This document shows, in pieces, positions 26,387-34,461 of a stretch of 64,000 nt of DNA. The notes under the pieces were generated by a model, which did no database searches, was not told the origin of the DNA, and worked only from the letters and a program-made list of their open reading frames with translations. Positions within the stretch are counted from its first letter, which is position 1. Each line of letters begins with the position of its first letter. This DNA comes from Chitinivorax sp. B (GTDB lineage Bacteria; Pseudomonadota; Gammaproteobacteria; Burkholderiales; SCOH01). The stretch covers positions 1 through 64,000 of the forward strand of contig NZ_SCOH01000022.1 of the NCBI RefSeq assembly GCF_005503445.1. Reading direction: 5' to 3'. Made by a program: the position numbers and the translations under genes.

Positions 26387-26706
26387 AGCGAGCACTGTTC
26401 ATTTGCAGCCGGAATCGCTTGCGCAGCCCAACGGCCGAGCAAGTGTTTGCAAGCTGGCCCAATGTGGAGACCGATTCGGCCGGACTGGGGCCTGATGCAG
26501 AGGTACAGCTGTCTACCGAACAATTGGCTTGGGCCACCCATGTGTTCGTGATGGAAAAAGCGCACCGCAATAAACTGGCGGCACGCTTCAAAGCCCATTT
26601 GAACGGCAAGCGGGTGATCTGCCTGGATATCCCTGACGACTACGAATACATGCAGCCAGAGCTGATCACCCTGCTGGAAGCCAGAGCAGGGCGCTTTCTC
26701 AAGTAG
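26383..26706 (+). CDS. Low-molecular-weight protein-tyrosine-phosphatase-like protein
   Basis: A 107-residue protein with the family's phosphate-binding loop at the N-terminus, FICSRNRLRSPTAE (the CX5R-S pattern: Cys 8, Arg 14, Ser 15), and VFVMEKAHRNKL. A DIPDDYEY segment stands where the usual general-acid DP loop is. It is shorter than classical LMW-PTPs (about 150 residues) and matches a widespread short branch whose substrates are not known. The start is GTG 26383, overlapping the Dabb stop codon. Confidence 0.85.
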   Translation: MKRALFICSRNRLRSPTAEQVFASWPNVETDSAGLGPDAEVQLSTEQLAWATHVFVMEKAHRNKLAARFKAHLNGKRVICLDIPDDYEYMQPELITLLEARAGRFLK

Positions 26707-26761
26707 GCGATATTGGTCAGCCTTCCAAACTGCTCAATATTGCCCTCATCCGCCAAGGGAG

Positions 26762-27793
26762 TCAGTCATCCGTCAAACGGATGACCACTTTACCCATATG
26801 GCCGGCCTGGGCCAGGTAATCATAGGCAGCAGGCGCTTCGTCAAACTCGAACATGCGATCCAGCACGGGATGAATGCGGTGTTGTGTCAAAAAGCCATTC
26901 AACGCTGCATAGTGCGCCACAGAGCCCACGCAGATACCATTAATTGCAGCATTTTTAAACTGTATTGATAGCAAATCAGGTTTGGGACCAAAACCGGTAA
27001 GCACACCAATCTGGGCAATCCGCCCGCCCGCTGCTACGGCACCAATGCTGCGTTGATAGGTATCCGGCCCGCCTAGCTCCAGCACGTGATCCGCGCCAAT
27101 ACCATCTGTCAGTTCCAATACAGCGGCATCCCAATCCGGACGCTGACGATAGTTGATGGTTTGCCAGGCCCCCAGCTTACGGGCCTGTTCCAGCTTGGCG
27201 TCAGATGATGAAATGATTATCACCCTGGCCTTTTGTGCCACGGCCAATTGCAGCGCGAATTGCGCGACTCCACCGGTACCTTGTATCAACACCGTTTCGC
27301 CGGCTTGCAGCCCACCACGGGTGAACAATGCATGCCATGCAGTGACTGCGGCGCAAGGCAGGGTTGCAGCCTCTACCAGGGAGAGGTGGTCGGGTACCGC
27401 AACAATCGCCCATTCATTGGCTACCACTTCTTCACTCAGTACGCCATCCACCTGCCCGCCACCCAGCGCTGTCACCAAATGTGCGGTGCGATACGGCCCG
27501 CTTTGCCAGCCGTTGAAAAAGGCAGGGGAGACACGGTCACCGACACGCCAGTCGGTCACTGCGGAGCCAATTTCCACAATCGTGCCCGCACCATCGGACA
27601 AGGGGATCAAATTTGGTGCCAGTTCGCCCTGCAAACCTTGTCTGACCAGTAGATCCCGATAATTCAAACTGACTGCCGCCATGCGAATCCGAACCTCATG
27701 CGGGCCTAGCGCCGGGAGGATGCGTTTTGCAAGTTGCAATTGGTTGCCTTGCCCATTGGCAACCAGCTGATAGGCATTGAACGGTGTCTGCAT
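26762..27793 (-). CDS. Zinc-independent quinone oxidoreductase-like MDR dehydrogenase
   Basis: A 343-residue medium-chain dehydrogenase/reductase. The N-terminal GroES-like part (VSLNYRDLLVRQG, LIPLSDGAGTIVEIG) lacks the catalytic and structural zinc cysteines. The Rossmann part shows TVLIQGTGGVAQFALQLAVAQKARVI (about 168-193). It probably reduces quinones or enones with NADPH. It is divergent from a TetR gene, with two TGTAGTG elements in the spacer, so it is the likely target of that regulator. Confidence 0.9.
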   Translation of the reverse strand: MQTPFNAYQLVANGQGNQLQLAKRILPALGPHEVRIRMAAVSLNYRDLLVRQGLQGELAPNLIPLSDGAGTIVEIGSAVTDWRVGDRVSPAFFNGWQSGPYRTAHLVTALGGGQVDGVLSEEVVANEWAIVAVPDHLSLVEAATLPCAAVTAWHALFTRGGLQAGETVLIQGTGGVAQFALQLAVAQKARVIIISSSDAKLEQARKLGAWQTINYRQRPDWDAAVLELTDGIGADHVLELGGPDTYQRSIGAVAAGGRIAQIGVLTGFGPKPDLLSIQFKNAAINGICVGSVAHYAALNGFLTQHRIHPVLDRMFEFDEAPAAYDYLAQAGHMGKVVIRLTDD

Positions 27794-27809
27794 TTTGTTT
27801 CCTTTGTTT

Positions 27810-27825
27810 TGTAGTGGTCACTACA
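27810..27825. promoter_or_regulatory. Palindromic operator between the oxidoreductase and TetR genes
   Basis: TGTAGTG, GT, CACTACA is a perfect 7+7 palindrome 17 bp upstream of the oxidoreductase start. A further half-site TGTAGTGATTG begins at 27862 nearer the tetR gene. Repeated half-sites in a divergent spacer suggest binding of the TetR-type repressor to both promoters. Confidence 0.7.
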
Positions 27826-27956
27826 TAATAGGAGCACATGCAAAACGTCGTCAATCTATTTTGTAGTGATTGTTATAATAATTAATGACAGAATCGGAAA
27901 TACCGGCCAAATCTCGCTACAATGCACCACCTGTTGTCTTTGCTTGCGACCACATC

Positions 27957-28583
27957 ATGGAACCAAAATCCGAAAAACGTACGCCGGGCCGCCCACGCGT
28001 GTTTGATCGCGAGCGGGCGCTCGCCGCCGCCATGCGCTTGTTCTGGCAGCACGGGTTTGAAGGTACGTCAATGGCACAACTGACCGACGCGATGCAAATC
28101 AACCCGCCCAGTCTGTATGCTGCATTTGGCTCCAAGGACAATCTATATCGGGAAACGTTGAGCCACTATTTGGCGGAATACGGCCGATTGCTGGTAGAAA
28201 CGTTGAATACCGAAGGCGACGGGCGGCAGGCCATGCACCATATGTTGCGGACGGCAGCGGCATTATTTACCGATACCAGCCACCCATCAGGCTGCATGGT
28301 GTCCAATGCGGCTGTTCATTGTGCTGCAGAAAACGCCCGCCTGGCCGAACTGCTGACCCAACACCGAACACACGCACGAAATCTGATCCAGGCCAGGTTG
28401 GCCCAAGCACAGCAGGCAGGTGAATTGTCCAGCACCGCCGATATCCCACACTTGGCGACCTACTTTGCAATGGTGATTCAGGGCATGGCCCTGCAAGCAC
28501 GGGATGGCGCGGATCGCGCGACGCTGGAACAGCTTGGCGACCTGGCCTTGCGCGCTTGGCCAGCGCAAAGGTCATCGCCTTGA
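27957..28583 (+). CDS. TetR/AcrR-family transcriptional regulator
   Basis: About 208 residues. The N-terminal helix-turn-helix is clear: GRPRVFDRERALAAAMRLFWQHGFEGTSMAQLTDAMQI then NPPSLYAAFGSKDNLYRE. The C-terminal ligand domain (about 85-205) is of the branch that often controls oxidoreductases responding to electrophiles. The start chosen is ATG 27957; an earlier in-frame ATG at 27885 would add 24 unlikely residues. The end overlaps recD. Confidence 0.9.
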   Translation: MEPKSEKRTPGRPRVFDRERALAAAMRLFWQHGFEGTSMAQLTDAMQINPPSLYAAFGSKDNLYRETLSHYLAEYGRLLVETLNTEGDGRQAMHHMLRTAAALFTDTSHPSGCMVSNAAVHCAAENARLAELLTQHRTHARNLIQARLAQAQQAGELSSTADIPHLATYFAMVIQGMALQARDGADRATLEQLGDLALRAWPAQRSSP

Positions 28584-30310
28584 CGGCATCGCCTTCACCG
28601 CTTGCGTCCGAATTCCTGAGGGTATTGACCCGCTTGGCTGGCCCGTTGCCGCCGGTATTGACACAAGTGGTGACGCAATTGATGCAGGCCACGGCGCAAG
28701 GCCATGTCTGCCTTGATTTGGCCGCAGTGGACCCGGATGGCCAGTTGTCTGAGCAGTTGCTGGACAGCCCCATCTGTGGACGGCCTGGGGGCTTTCAACC
28801 ACTGGTGCTGGATCAAGGTCGCCTGTATCTGACAAGGTATTGGCTGTACGAATACCAACTGGCCACCCGGTTGCTAGACATGGTGCAAACCCGACCACAT
28901 CTGGACAACCGGCAGGCTCATGACATTCTCGCCTCCTTGTTTCAAAACAGCCAACAGCAGCCGGATTGGCAGAAGACCGCAGCCGCAGCTGCTCTGATAA
29001 ACCGGTTTACAGTGATCTCGGGGGGGCCAGGTACTGGCAAGACCTCGACAGTCGTAAAAATTCTGGGTGCACTGCAAGCACTGCATGATGGGCGGTTGAT
29101 GATTCGTCTGGCTGCCCCAACTGGTAAAGCGGCAGCTCGAGTGGCGGAAGCCATTCGGGGACGCAAGGCCAGCCTGCCTTTACCCGCCCATATCATTACC
29201 AGCATTCCGGAACAGGCAGAAACCTTACATCGCTTGCTGGGCCCACGCCCAGAATCGGTCCAATTTCGCCATCATTCAGCCAATCCGGTCCCTTGTGATG
29301 TGCTAGTGGTAGATGAGGCCTCCATGATCGACTTGGCGTTGATGGCCAAGATGGTTGATGCACTACCACCCCACGCCCGGCTGATATTGTTGGGTGACAA
29401 GGACCAGCTCGCTTCAGTAGAAGCGGGGGCAGTATTTGGTGATATTTGCAGCTTGCGAACATATGACTCAATGACCTGCCAGCAACTGGCCGCATTGGCA
29501 GATGTCACCATTGAAGCCGATGTTGTGCCCGCCAGCCGAATCGGCAACAGCGTCATGCTGTTGCAACACAGCTACCGCTTTGATGGTAGCAGTGGCATAG
29601 GCGAATTGGCTCGACTGGCAAATCAGGGCGATGTTTTGGGTACCATCACCTTGTTGCAAAGTAACCGTTTCAGCGATATCAAGTGGCATGAAAGCAGCAT
29701 TGCTCAGTTTGCCAGTCGCCTGGAAACCCGTATCCGTGAGGGCTATGCTGCCTATTGGCAGACCATCCAGACCGGGCAGGGCGCAGATGTCGTATTGGCT
29801 GCGTTTAACCGCTTCCGCCTACTGGCCGCCACTCGTGATGGGGAAGCCGGTGTCAATCAGCTCAATCGCATCACTGAGCAAGTACTGCGTGGCTCACCCG
29901 CCAACGGTTGGTATGCCGGCCGGCCCATCATGATCAACAGCAATGACTACAACCTCAAGCTGTTCAACGGCGATGTCGGTATCACCTTGGAATCCCCGAC
30001 TGGCCTGCGGGTATGGTTTGAAGCAGAAGGCGGGTTCCGCTCGTTTACACCCGCCCGCTTGCCGCCACACGATACCGCTTTCTGCATGACGGTCCACAAA
30101 TCCCAAGGTTCGGAGTTCGACCAAATTGCCCTGGTGCTTCCGGATGCCCCGTTACCCGTGCTCACACGGAACCTGATCTATACCGGCATTACCCGGGCCA
30201 AGCAGCATGCCGAGATTTGGGGGGTAGGCGCCAGTTTGCGGTCTGCTATTGAACATGCACCGATGCGGGCCAGTGGACTAACGGACAGATTGATGGCTGG
30301 CGGGAAATGA
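28580..30310 (+). CDS. recD: Exodeoxyribonuclease V subunit alpha (RecD)
   Basis: About 576 residues: the 5'-3' SF1B helicase of RecBCD. Walker A is VISGGPGTGKTSTVVKIL (about 152-169), Walker B VLVVDEASMIDLALM, then LLGDKDQLASVEAGAVFGDI, and the C-terminal AFCMTVHKSQGSEFDQIALVLP and LIYTGITRAKQ. Start: TTG 28580 overlaps the tetR stop (TTGA) and has AAAGGT eight bases upstream; a TTG at 28556 is also in frame. Length is normal. It is separated from recCB by five genes and now depends on the tetR transcript or an internal promoter. Confidence 0.95.
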   Translation: MTASPSPLASEFLRVLTRLAGPLPPVLTQVVTQLMQATAQGHVCLDLAAVDPDGQLSEQLLDSPICGRPGGFQPLVLDQGRLYLTRYWLYEYQLATRLLDMVQTRPHLDNRQAHDILASLFQNSQQQPDWQKTAAAAALINRFTVISGGPGTGKTSTVVKILGALQALHDGRLMIRLAAPTGKAAARVAEAIRGRKASLPLPAHIITSIPEQAETLHRLLGPRPESVQFRHHSANPVPCDVLVVDEASMIDLALMAKMVDALPPHARLILLGDKDQLASVEAGAVFGDICSLRTYDSMTCQQLAALADVTIEADVVPASRIGNSVMLLQHSYRFDGSSGIGELARLANQGDVLGTITLLQSNRFSDIKWHESSIAQFASRLETRIREGYAAYWQTIQTGQGADVVLAAFNRFRLLAATRDGEAGVNQLNRITEQVLRGSPANGWYAGRPIMINSNDYNLKLFNGDVGITLESPTGLRVWFEAEGGFRSFTPARLPPHDTAFCMTVHKSQGSEFDQIALVLPDAPLPVLTRNLIYTGITRAKQHAEIWGVGASLRSAIEHAPMRASGLTDRLMAGGK

Positions 30311-30311
30311 C

Positions 30312-31189
30312 ATGCTATCCCACGAGTTGCTGTCCGCCATCGCTACCGCCATTACCCAAGCAACTTGTTGCACGTTTCACGTGAAACATTACCAAGCGGT
30401 GCCAGGGGGGGAGTCAATCAGGTATGGCAGATCAGCAACGGCAAGCAATACTATTTCGTTAAGACCCACTTGCAGCAAAGCTTTTCGGCCGAGGTCGACG
30501 GGTTGATTGCACTTCAGGATGCTGCAGTCGTGCGCATTCCGACCATCGTCTGTCATGGCCATGCAGCCAAAACCTTTTACCTAGTGCTCGAATGGCTATC
30601 GATGCGGTGTCGTGGTAACGAAACACACTTAGGTACCCACCTGGCCACACTGCATCGTATCGTTGGCCCTCATTTTGGCTGGCACTGTGACAATCTGTTG
30701 GGGACCTTCCGCCAAACCAATGCCACCTGCGCAACCTGGTGTGATTTCTGGCGTGCTCACCGTCTGTTACCGCAATTGGAAATGGCTTCAACACAGCCTT
30801 GGGGCGCCACAATTGTGAAAAATGGCCAGCATCTGCTGGATCAGTTGGGTCCTTTTTTTGATGATCATCACCCCATACCATCCTTGTTACATGGCGACTT
30901 GTGGCATGGCAATGTAGGATGGCTGGACACCGATACACCAGTGCTATTCGATCCAGCAGTTCATTATGGTGATCGGGAGACGGATCTGGCCATGACCGAG
31001 TTGTTCGGCGGCTTCGGCCCCAGCTTCTACTCTGCCTACCAGACTCATTATCCGCTGCAGGCAGGCTATCCTCGTCGGCGTCCGCTATATCAGCTTTACC
31101 ATGTGCTAAACCACGCCAATTTTTTTGGTGGCGGCTATATTGACCACGCTCATCACCTTTTGATGCTGCTGTTGAAGTCCATCGGTTGA
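30312..31189 (+). pseudogene. Fructosamine-kinase family protein, frameshifted in a G7 tract
   Basis: The N-terminus (MLSHELLSAIATAITQATCC) is in the frame opened by ATG 30312, one base after recD. The rest, from VNQVWQISNGKQYYFVKTH through SLLHGDLWHGNVGW (the kinase catalytic HGDLW motif) to the C-terminus, is in the frame that starts at 30365. The switch falls in a run of seven G (30405-30411). With eight G the protein would read continuously as AVPGGGVNQVWQ, the normal family motif. As given, the full kinase cannot be made. Family members (FN3K type, about 290 residues) phosphorylate ketosamines for protein deglycation. Sequencing error, recent mutation or phase variation are all possible. 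Confidence 0.85.
30373..30388. promoter_or_regulatory. parS-like chromosome partition site
   Basis: The sequence CGTTTCACGTGAAACA matches the broadly conserved bacterial ParB-binding site TGTTTCACGTGAAACA at 15 of 16 positions, including the whole central palindrome GTTTCACGTGAAAC. It lies inside the 5' part of the fructosamine-kinase gene. parS sites in coding DNA are common. No second copy was seen in the window. Confidence 0.75.
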
Positions 31190-31477
31190 ACCAAATCAAA
31201 AACCAGTCAGACTAAACACGAATGACCCTGGCTTGCGAACGCTGGATTCATTAGCAGATCTTAATTTTTTCCGGCCATGTTGGGCTGCTATCATCGTTGG
31301 TCGCGGCAGGTGGCTATCCCGTTCAGATCAACATCGTTGACCCGGTTTTGTTTCAACTACCAGGTTCCCACACCTGCCATCCATGATTTGAGATCGCACC
31401 CGCATTGCTGATTGCTGGCAAGTTGACAGCGCCAGCTTGCTGTTTATCAATTTATCAATCACGGTCAAGGAGAGCCT
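31190..31477. other. Intergenic stretch without recognised features
   Basis: Spacer between the fructosamine-kinase gene and the Gcr-like gene. It presumably holds the promoter of the latter; no clear boxes, hairpins or small genes were seen. Confidence 0.3.
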
Positions 31478-33484
31478 ATGGAGTCTATTCTCCGGCAACT
31501 TGTCGCTCAACCCGACACTACCGACATTGCGCCACTGGTAGAGCTGGTAGCTGCCATCCGCCCCAAACGGGCGCGCGACACAGAGATGGCCGTCAACAAT
31601 CTGCGGGCTCTGACACTGCTACTTCAACAGCATGCCGAGTATCGCCATGCGTTGCGGCATTATCTACTGGTCAGCTTGGCATCGCGAAAGCAGCTCCATC
31701 TATATGCCGACGTAGGTATTCTGCCCAATGCGGGCTTCTTTTCCGAACTACGTAATAAATTGGCTGCCAAGTTGTTACCGCCCGCTGTCAACGGTGACTA
31801 TTTGAAGGACATTTTCGGCCTCATCTTTCATCGGCGTGATGACCACATCTGGGTTCAGGCCGTGTCAAATAGTGTGTGGCACGCGCTGTTCGATGTATTG
31901 AGTGAGAATGGCATGAATGATGCGCAACGCCGTATCATCATTGGTGAATTGCTTGATGCAGCCCAGGTATTGTCCTACCGAATCTCAAGCATGGGGCTAG
32001 AGCCGGAACTGGTTCGCAACCATCCGGATGTCGAACGTTTCGAGTCGCCGTTCCTGATGCAAAATGCTGAGATCGTCGATTACATCGCCCGGCACCGCAA
32101 TTGGCTGATCAATCCAGACAATCCGCGTGACGACAACAAACATGCCTTGGTCTTGCTGGATCAGTGCGAGCTAGTGATGGCCAAAATTCGCAAACAAGCG
32201 AGTGTCAGCGGCGTCAGTGTCAGCCTTACCTACTTGCTCGTACGCTTGCAGCAAAGTCTACAGCGCTTACGTACACTATTGCACCTGATTGAGCCGGGCG
32301 ATACGACAGACAAGCGCGTACGAGCCCTGGCGCTGTTCAATGAATTGTTGTGGGCGGACAATCGCAAGCTGAATATCCGTGATTTCTTCAGGGACAACGT
32401 TGAGCTGATCGCCCGTCAGATTACCGAGCATGCCAGCCGCACGGGTGAGCACTATGTCACTCAAAGTCGGCGTGACTACTGGCAGATGCTGAAGTCCGCA
32501 TCCGGGGCCGGACTGATTGTAGGCTTCATGGCCCTGATCAAGATTCTCACGGCTAAACTGCATGCACCACCGCTGATCGAGGCCTTTCTGTTCAGCATGA
32601 ACTATGCACTGGGTTTCATGCTGGTGCACCGCTTACATTTCACCATTGCCACCAAGCAACCGGCCATGACCGCCGCCCACATTGCCGCCGCCATCCAGGA
32701 TGAAGACGGCAAAACCGCCATGGATAACCTGACCGAGTTGGTAATACGCGTAATGCGCAGCCAGTTCGTTGCCATCATCGGTAACGTGCTATTGGCCATC
32801 CCCACGGCTTATGCCCTGGGCTGGCTATGGTTCGCCGGTACCGGTAGCCACTTGGCAGACCCAGCCAAGGTGCAACACCTGCTACATGACATCAATCCAA
32901 TTACCAGCCTGGCTATCCCACATGCTGCGATTGCGGGCTGTTGCCTATTCCTGGCGGGTTTGATATCAGGCTACTACGACAACAAGGTTGTCTACGATCA
33001 AATTCCGGAACGACTGCAACAGCGACCATGGCTACAGCGTTTATTAGGTGAAGCGCGGTTGGCGCGGCTGGCCAATTACATTCGCAACAATCTGGGTGGT
33101 TTAGCCGGTAATTTCTACTTCGGATGCATGTTGGGTACCATCGGCACCATTGGTTTCCTGATTGGCTTGCCGATCGATATTCGCCACATCACATTCTCGG
33201 CAGCCAATTTTGCATATTCATTGGTTGGGCTGGAAAACCAGATACCATGGCAGACGCTATTGTGGTCGATAGCCGGCATCTGGCTGATCGGTATGACCAA
33301 CCTCACTGTCAGTTTCAGCCTGGCACTGTGGGTAGCGCTGCGGTCCCGCCGTATCAGTTTCGATATGGCCCGCCCCTTGGGTAGAGCATTGATAAAGCGG
33401 TTCTTCAGTCGACCAAGCGAGTTCTTCTTCCCACCCAAAGCCGAAAAAATTGGTGAAACACCGGCTACCCATGAAGCTTCTTGA
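31478..33484 (+). CDS. Gcr-family membrane protein ('site-specific recombinase' family)
   Basis: 668 residues. The N-terminal two-thirds are soluble and helical (RARDTEMAVNNLRALTLLLQQHAEYRHALRHYLL; HLYADVGILPNAGFFSEL), and several membrane helices follow (about 350-370, 430-455, 475-500, 545-570, 585-610). This is the architecture of the Pfam 'SpecificRecomb' family, named after a gonococcal protein. A true recombinase activity is doubtful given the membrane helices and no visible catalytic Ser or Tyr-recombinase motif. AAGGAG precedes ATG 31478. Confidence 0.85.
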   Translation: MESILRQLVAQPDTTDIAPLVELVAAIRPKRARDTEMAVNNLRALTLLLQQHAEYRHALRHYLLVSLASRKQLHLYADVGILPNAGFFSELRNKLAAKLLPPAVNGDYLKDIFGLIFHRRDDHIWVQAVSNSVWHALFDVLSENGMNDAQRRIIIGELLDAAQVLSYRISSMGLEPELVRNHPDVERFESPFLMQNAEIVDYIARHRNWLINPDNPRDDNKHALVLLDQCELVMAKIRKQASVSGVSVSLTYLLVRLQQSLQRLRTLLHLIEPGDTTDKRVRALALFNELLWADNRKLNIRDFFRDNVELIARQITEHASRTGEHYVTQSRRDYWQMLKSASGAGLIVGFMALIKILTAKLHAPPLIEAFLFSMNYALGFMLVHRLHFTIATKQPAMTAAHIAAAIQDEDGKTAMDNLTELVIRVMRSQFVAIIGNVLLAIPTAYALGWLWFAGTGSHLADPAKVQHLLHDINPITSLAIPHAAIAGCCLFLAGLISGYYDNKVVYDQIPERLQQRPWLQRLLGEARLARLANYIRNNLGGLAGNFYFGCMLGTIGTIGFLIGLPIDIRHITFSAANFAYSLVGLENQIPWQTLLWSIAGIWLIGMTNLTVSFSLALWVALRSRRISFDMARPLGRALIKRFFSRPSEFFFPPKAEKIGETPATHEAS

Positions 33485-33496
33485 ACACGTTGACTG

Positions 33497-33528
33497 AAAA
33501 ATGGCGAGGGAATTCCTCGCCATTTTTC
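33497..33528 (+). terminator. Rho-independent terminator after the Gcr-like gene
   Basis: AAAATGGCGAGG, a short GAATTC-containing loop, CTCGCCATTTTT then CC. The perfect stem with A-run before and T-run after is a strong intrinsic terminator, usable in both directions. Confidence 0.85.
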
Positions 33529-33579
33529 CTAACACAACACCATATCAATCATTCGAAAACCAAAATCCAACCTGCCATA

Positions 33580-33612
33580 CTGAATGCATCCCGCCAGAGC
33601 GGGTGTATTCAG
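33580..33612 (+). promoter_or_regulatory. Stem-loop that overlaps the ribosome site of the solute-binding protein gene
   Basis: CTGAATGCATCCCGC (33580-33594), a CAGA loop, and GCGGGTGTATTCAG (33599-33612) can pair over at least 6+5 bp with a small internal loop. The right arm ends in the first bases of the AGGAG ribosome site (33611-33615) of the gene at 33623. It could limit translation of that mRNA or end an upstream transcript. Confidence 0.5.
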
Positions 33613-33622
33613 GAGTACCGCA

Positions 33623-34405
33623 ATGCTGAAACAGATGGGTTACATACTGATCGCAATTGGGTGGCTGGTTTGTGCAACCACTTACGCGCGGGACATCGTG
33701 ATCTCCACCGGAGAATACGCTCCATGGGCAACGGAAAGCTCTCCCAATCAGGGCTATGTGAATCGCGTGGTCAAAACAGCTTTTGAGCGGGTTGGCGTAA
33801 ACGTGCAATTTCGCTACGCACCCTGGAAACGTGCACTGGAAGAAGTCCGGCAGGGCAATGTGCAAGCCAGTTCGTTCTGGTTTACCGATCCGGATCGTGC
33901 CAAGGAATTCCTTTATAGCAAACCTATCTCAGAGCACCGTGAGATGTTGTTCCATCTCAAAGCAACATCCGTCCCTACCTGGAAGCAGTTGAGCGATCTC
34001 GCCAAGCTACGCATTGGTGCCACCCGTGGCTATACCTATACCAAAGCATTTTGGGATGCCGCACAACACAAGACACTTACCATTGATGAAGCACCATCTG
34101 ATGAACTCAACTTCAGAAAGCTGTTCGCTCGACGGATCGATGTGTTTCCAATGGATGAGTTTTCCGGCTGGCAGCTGTTGAGTAGCGGCGCCTTCCCACC
34201 TGGTGCGCGCGATTTGATGACCACCAACCCTAAGCCTTTTTCCTCTAGACATGGACATCTGATTGCGCGCAAAACCGAAGATGGCCGAATCTTGATCAAG
34301 CTATTCGATCAAGGTTTGGCACAGTTGCAGGCCGATGGCACGCTGGATCGCTTCAAAGACGAATTGTTTACCGGTAAGTCCGGTAGCGATGCCAACCCGC
34401 AATAG
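33623..34405 (+). CDS. Periplasmic solute-binding protein (family 3-like)
   Basis: About 260 residues with a signal peptide (GYILIAIGWLVCATTYA) and the bilobed SBP_bac_3 pattern: VISTGEYAPWATESSPNQGYVNRVVKTAFE near the start, YAPWKRALEEVRQGNVQASSFWF, and LFDQGLAQLQADGTLDRF at the end. Related single-gene proteins are called 'transporter substrate-binding' or amino-acid-binding-like and often work without a dedicated transporter. No permease or ATPase gene is adjacent. The ligand is unknown. ATG 33623 is set by AGGAG seven bases upstream. Confidence 0.85.
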   Translation: MLKQMGYILIAIGWLVCATTYARDIVISTGEYAPWATESSPNQGYVNRVVKTAFERVGVNVQFRYAPWKRALEEVRQGNVQASSFWFTDPDRAKEFLYSKPISEHREMLFHLKATSVPTWKQLSDLAKLRIGATRGYTYTKAFWDAAQHKTLTIDEAPSDELNFRKLFARRIDVFPMDEFSGWQLLSSGAFPPGARDLMTTNPKPFSSRHGHLIARKTEDGRILIKLFDQGLAQLQADGTLDRFKDELFTGKSGSDANPQ

Positions 34406-34423
34406 CGCCGTGCAGTGACAACA

Positions 34424-34440
34424 TCCCTGATCATCAGGGA
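34424..34440. terminator. Small hairpin between convergent genes
   Basis: TCCCTGA, TCA, TCAGGGA: a 7-bp perfect stem 19 bp after the solute-binding protein gene and before the end of the convergent lipoprotein gene. There is no clear T-run, so it is a weak terminator at best. Confidence 0.4.
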
Positions 34441-34461
34441 CGTTGATTGCGACTGACAGGT

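Noticed and set aside
31478-33484. Name 'site-specific recombinase' taken as a mobile element
   Set aside because: The protein has membrane helices and no visible recombinase catalytic motif; family name only.
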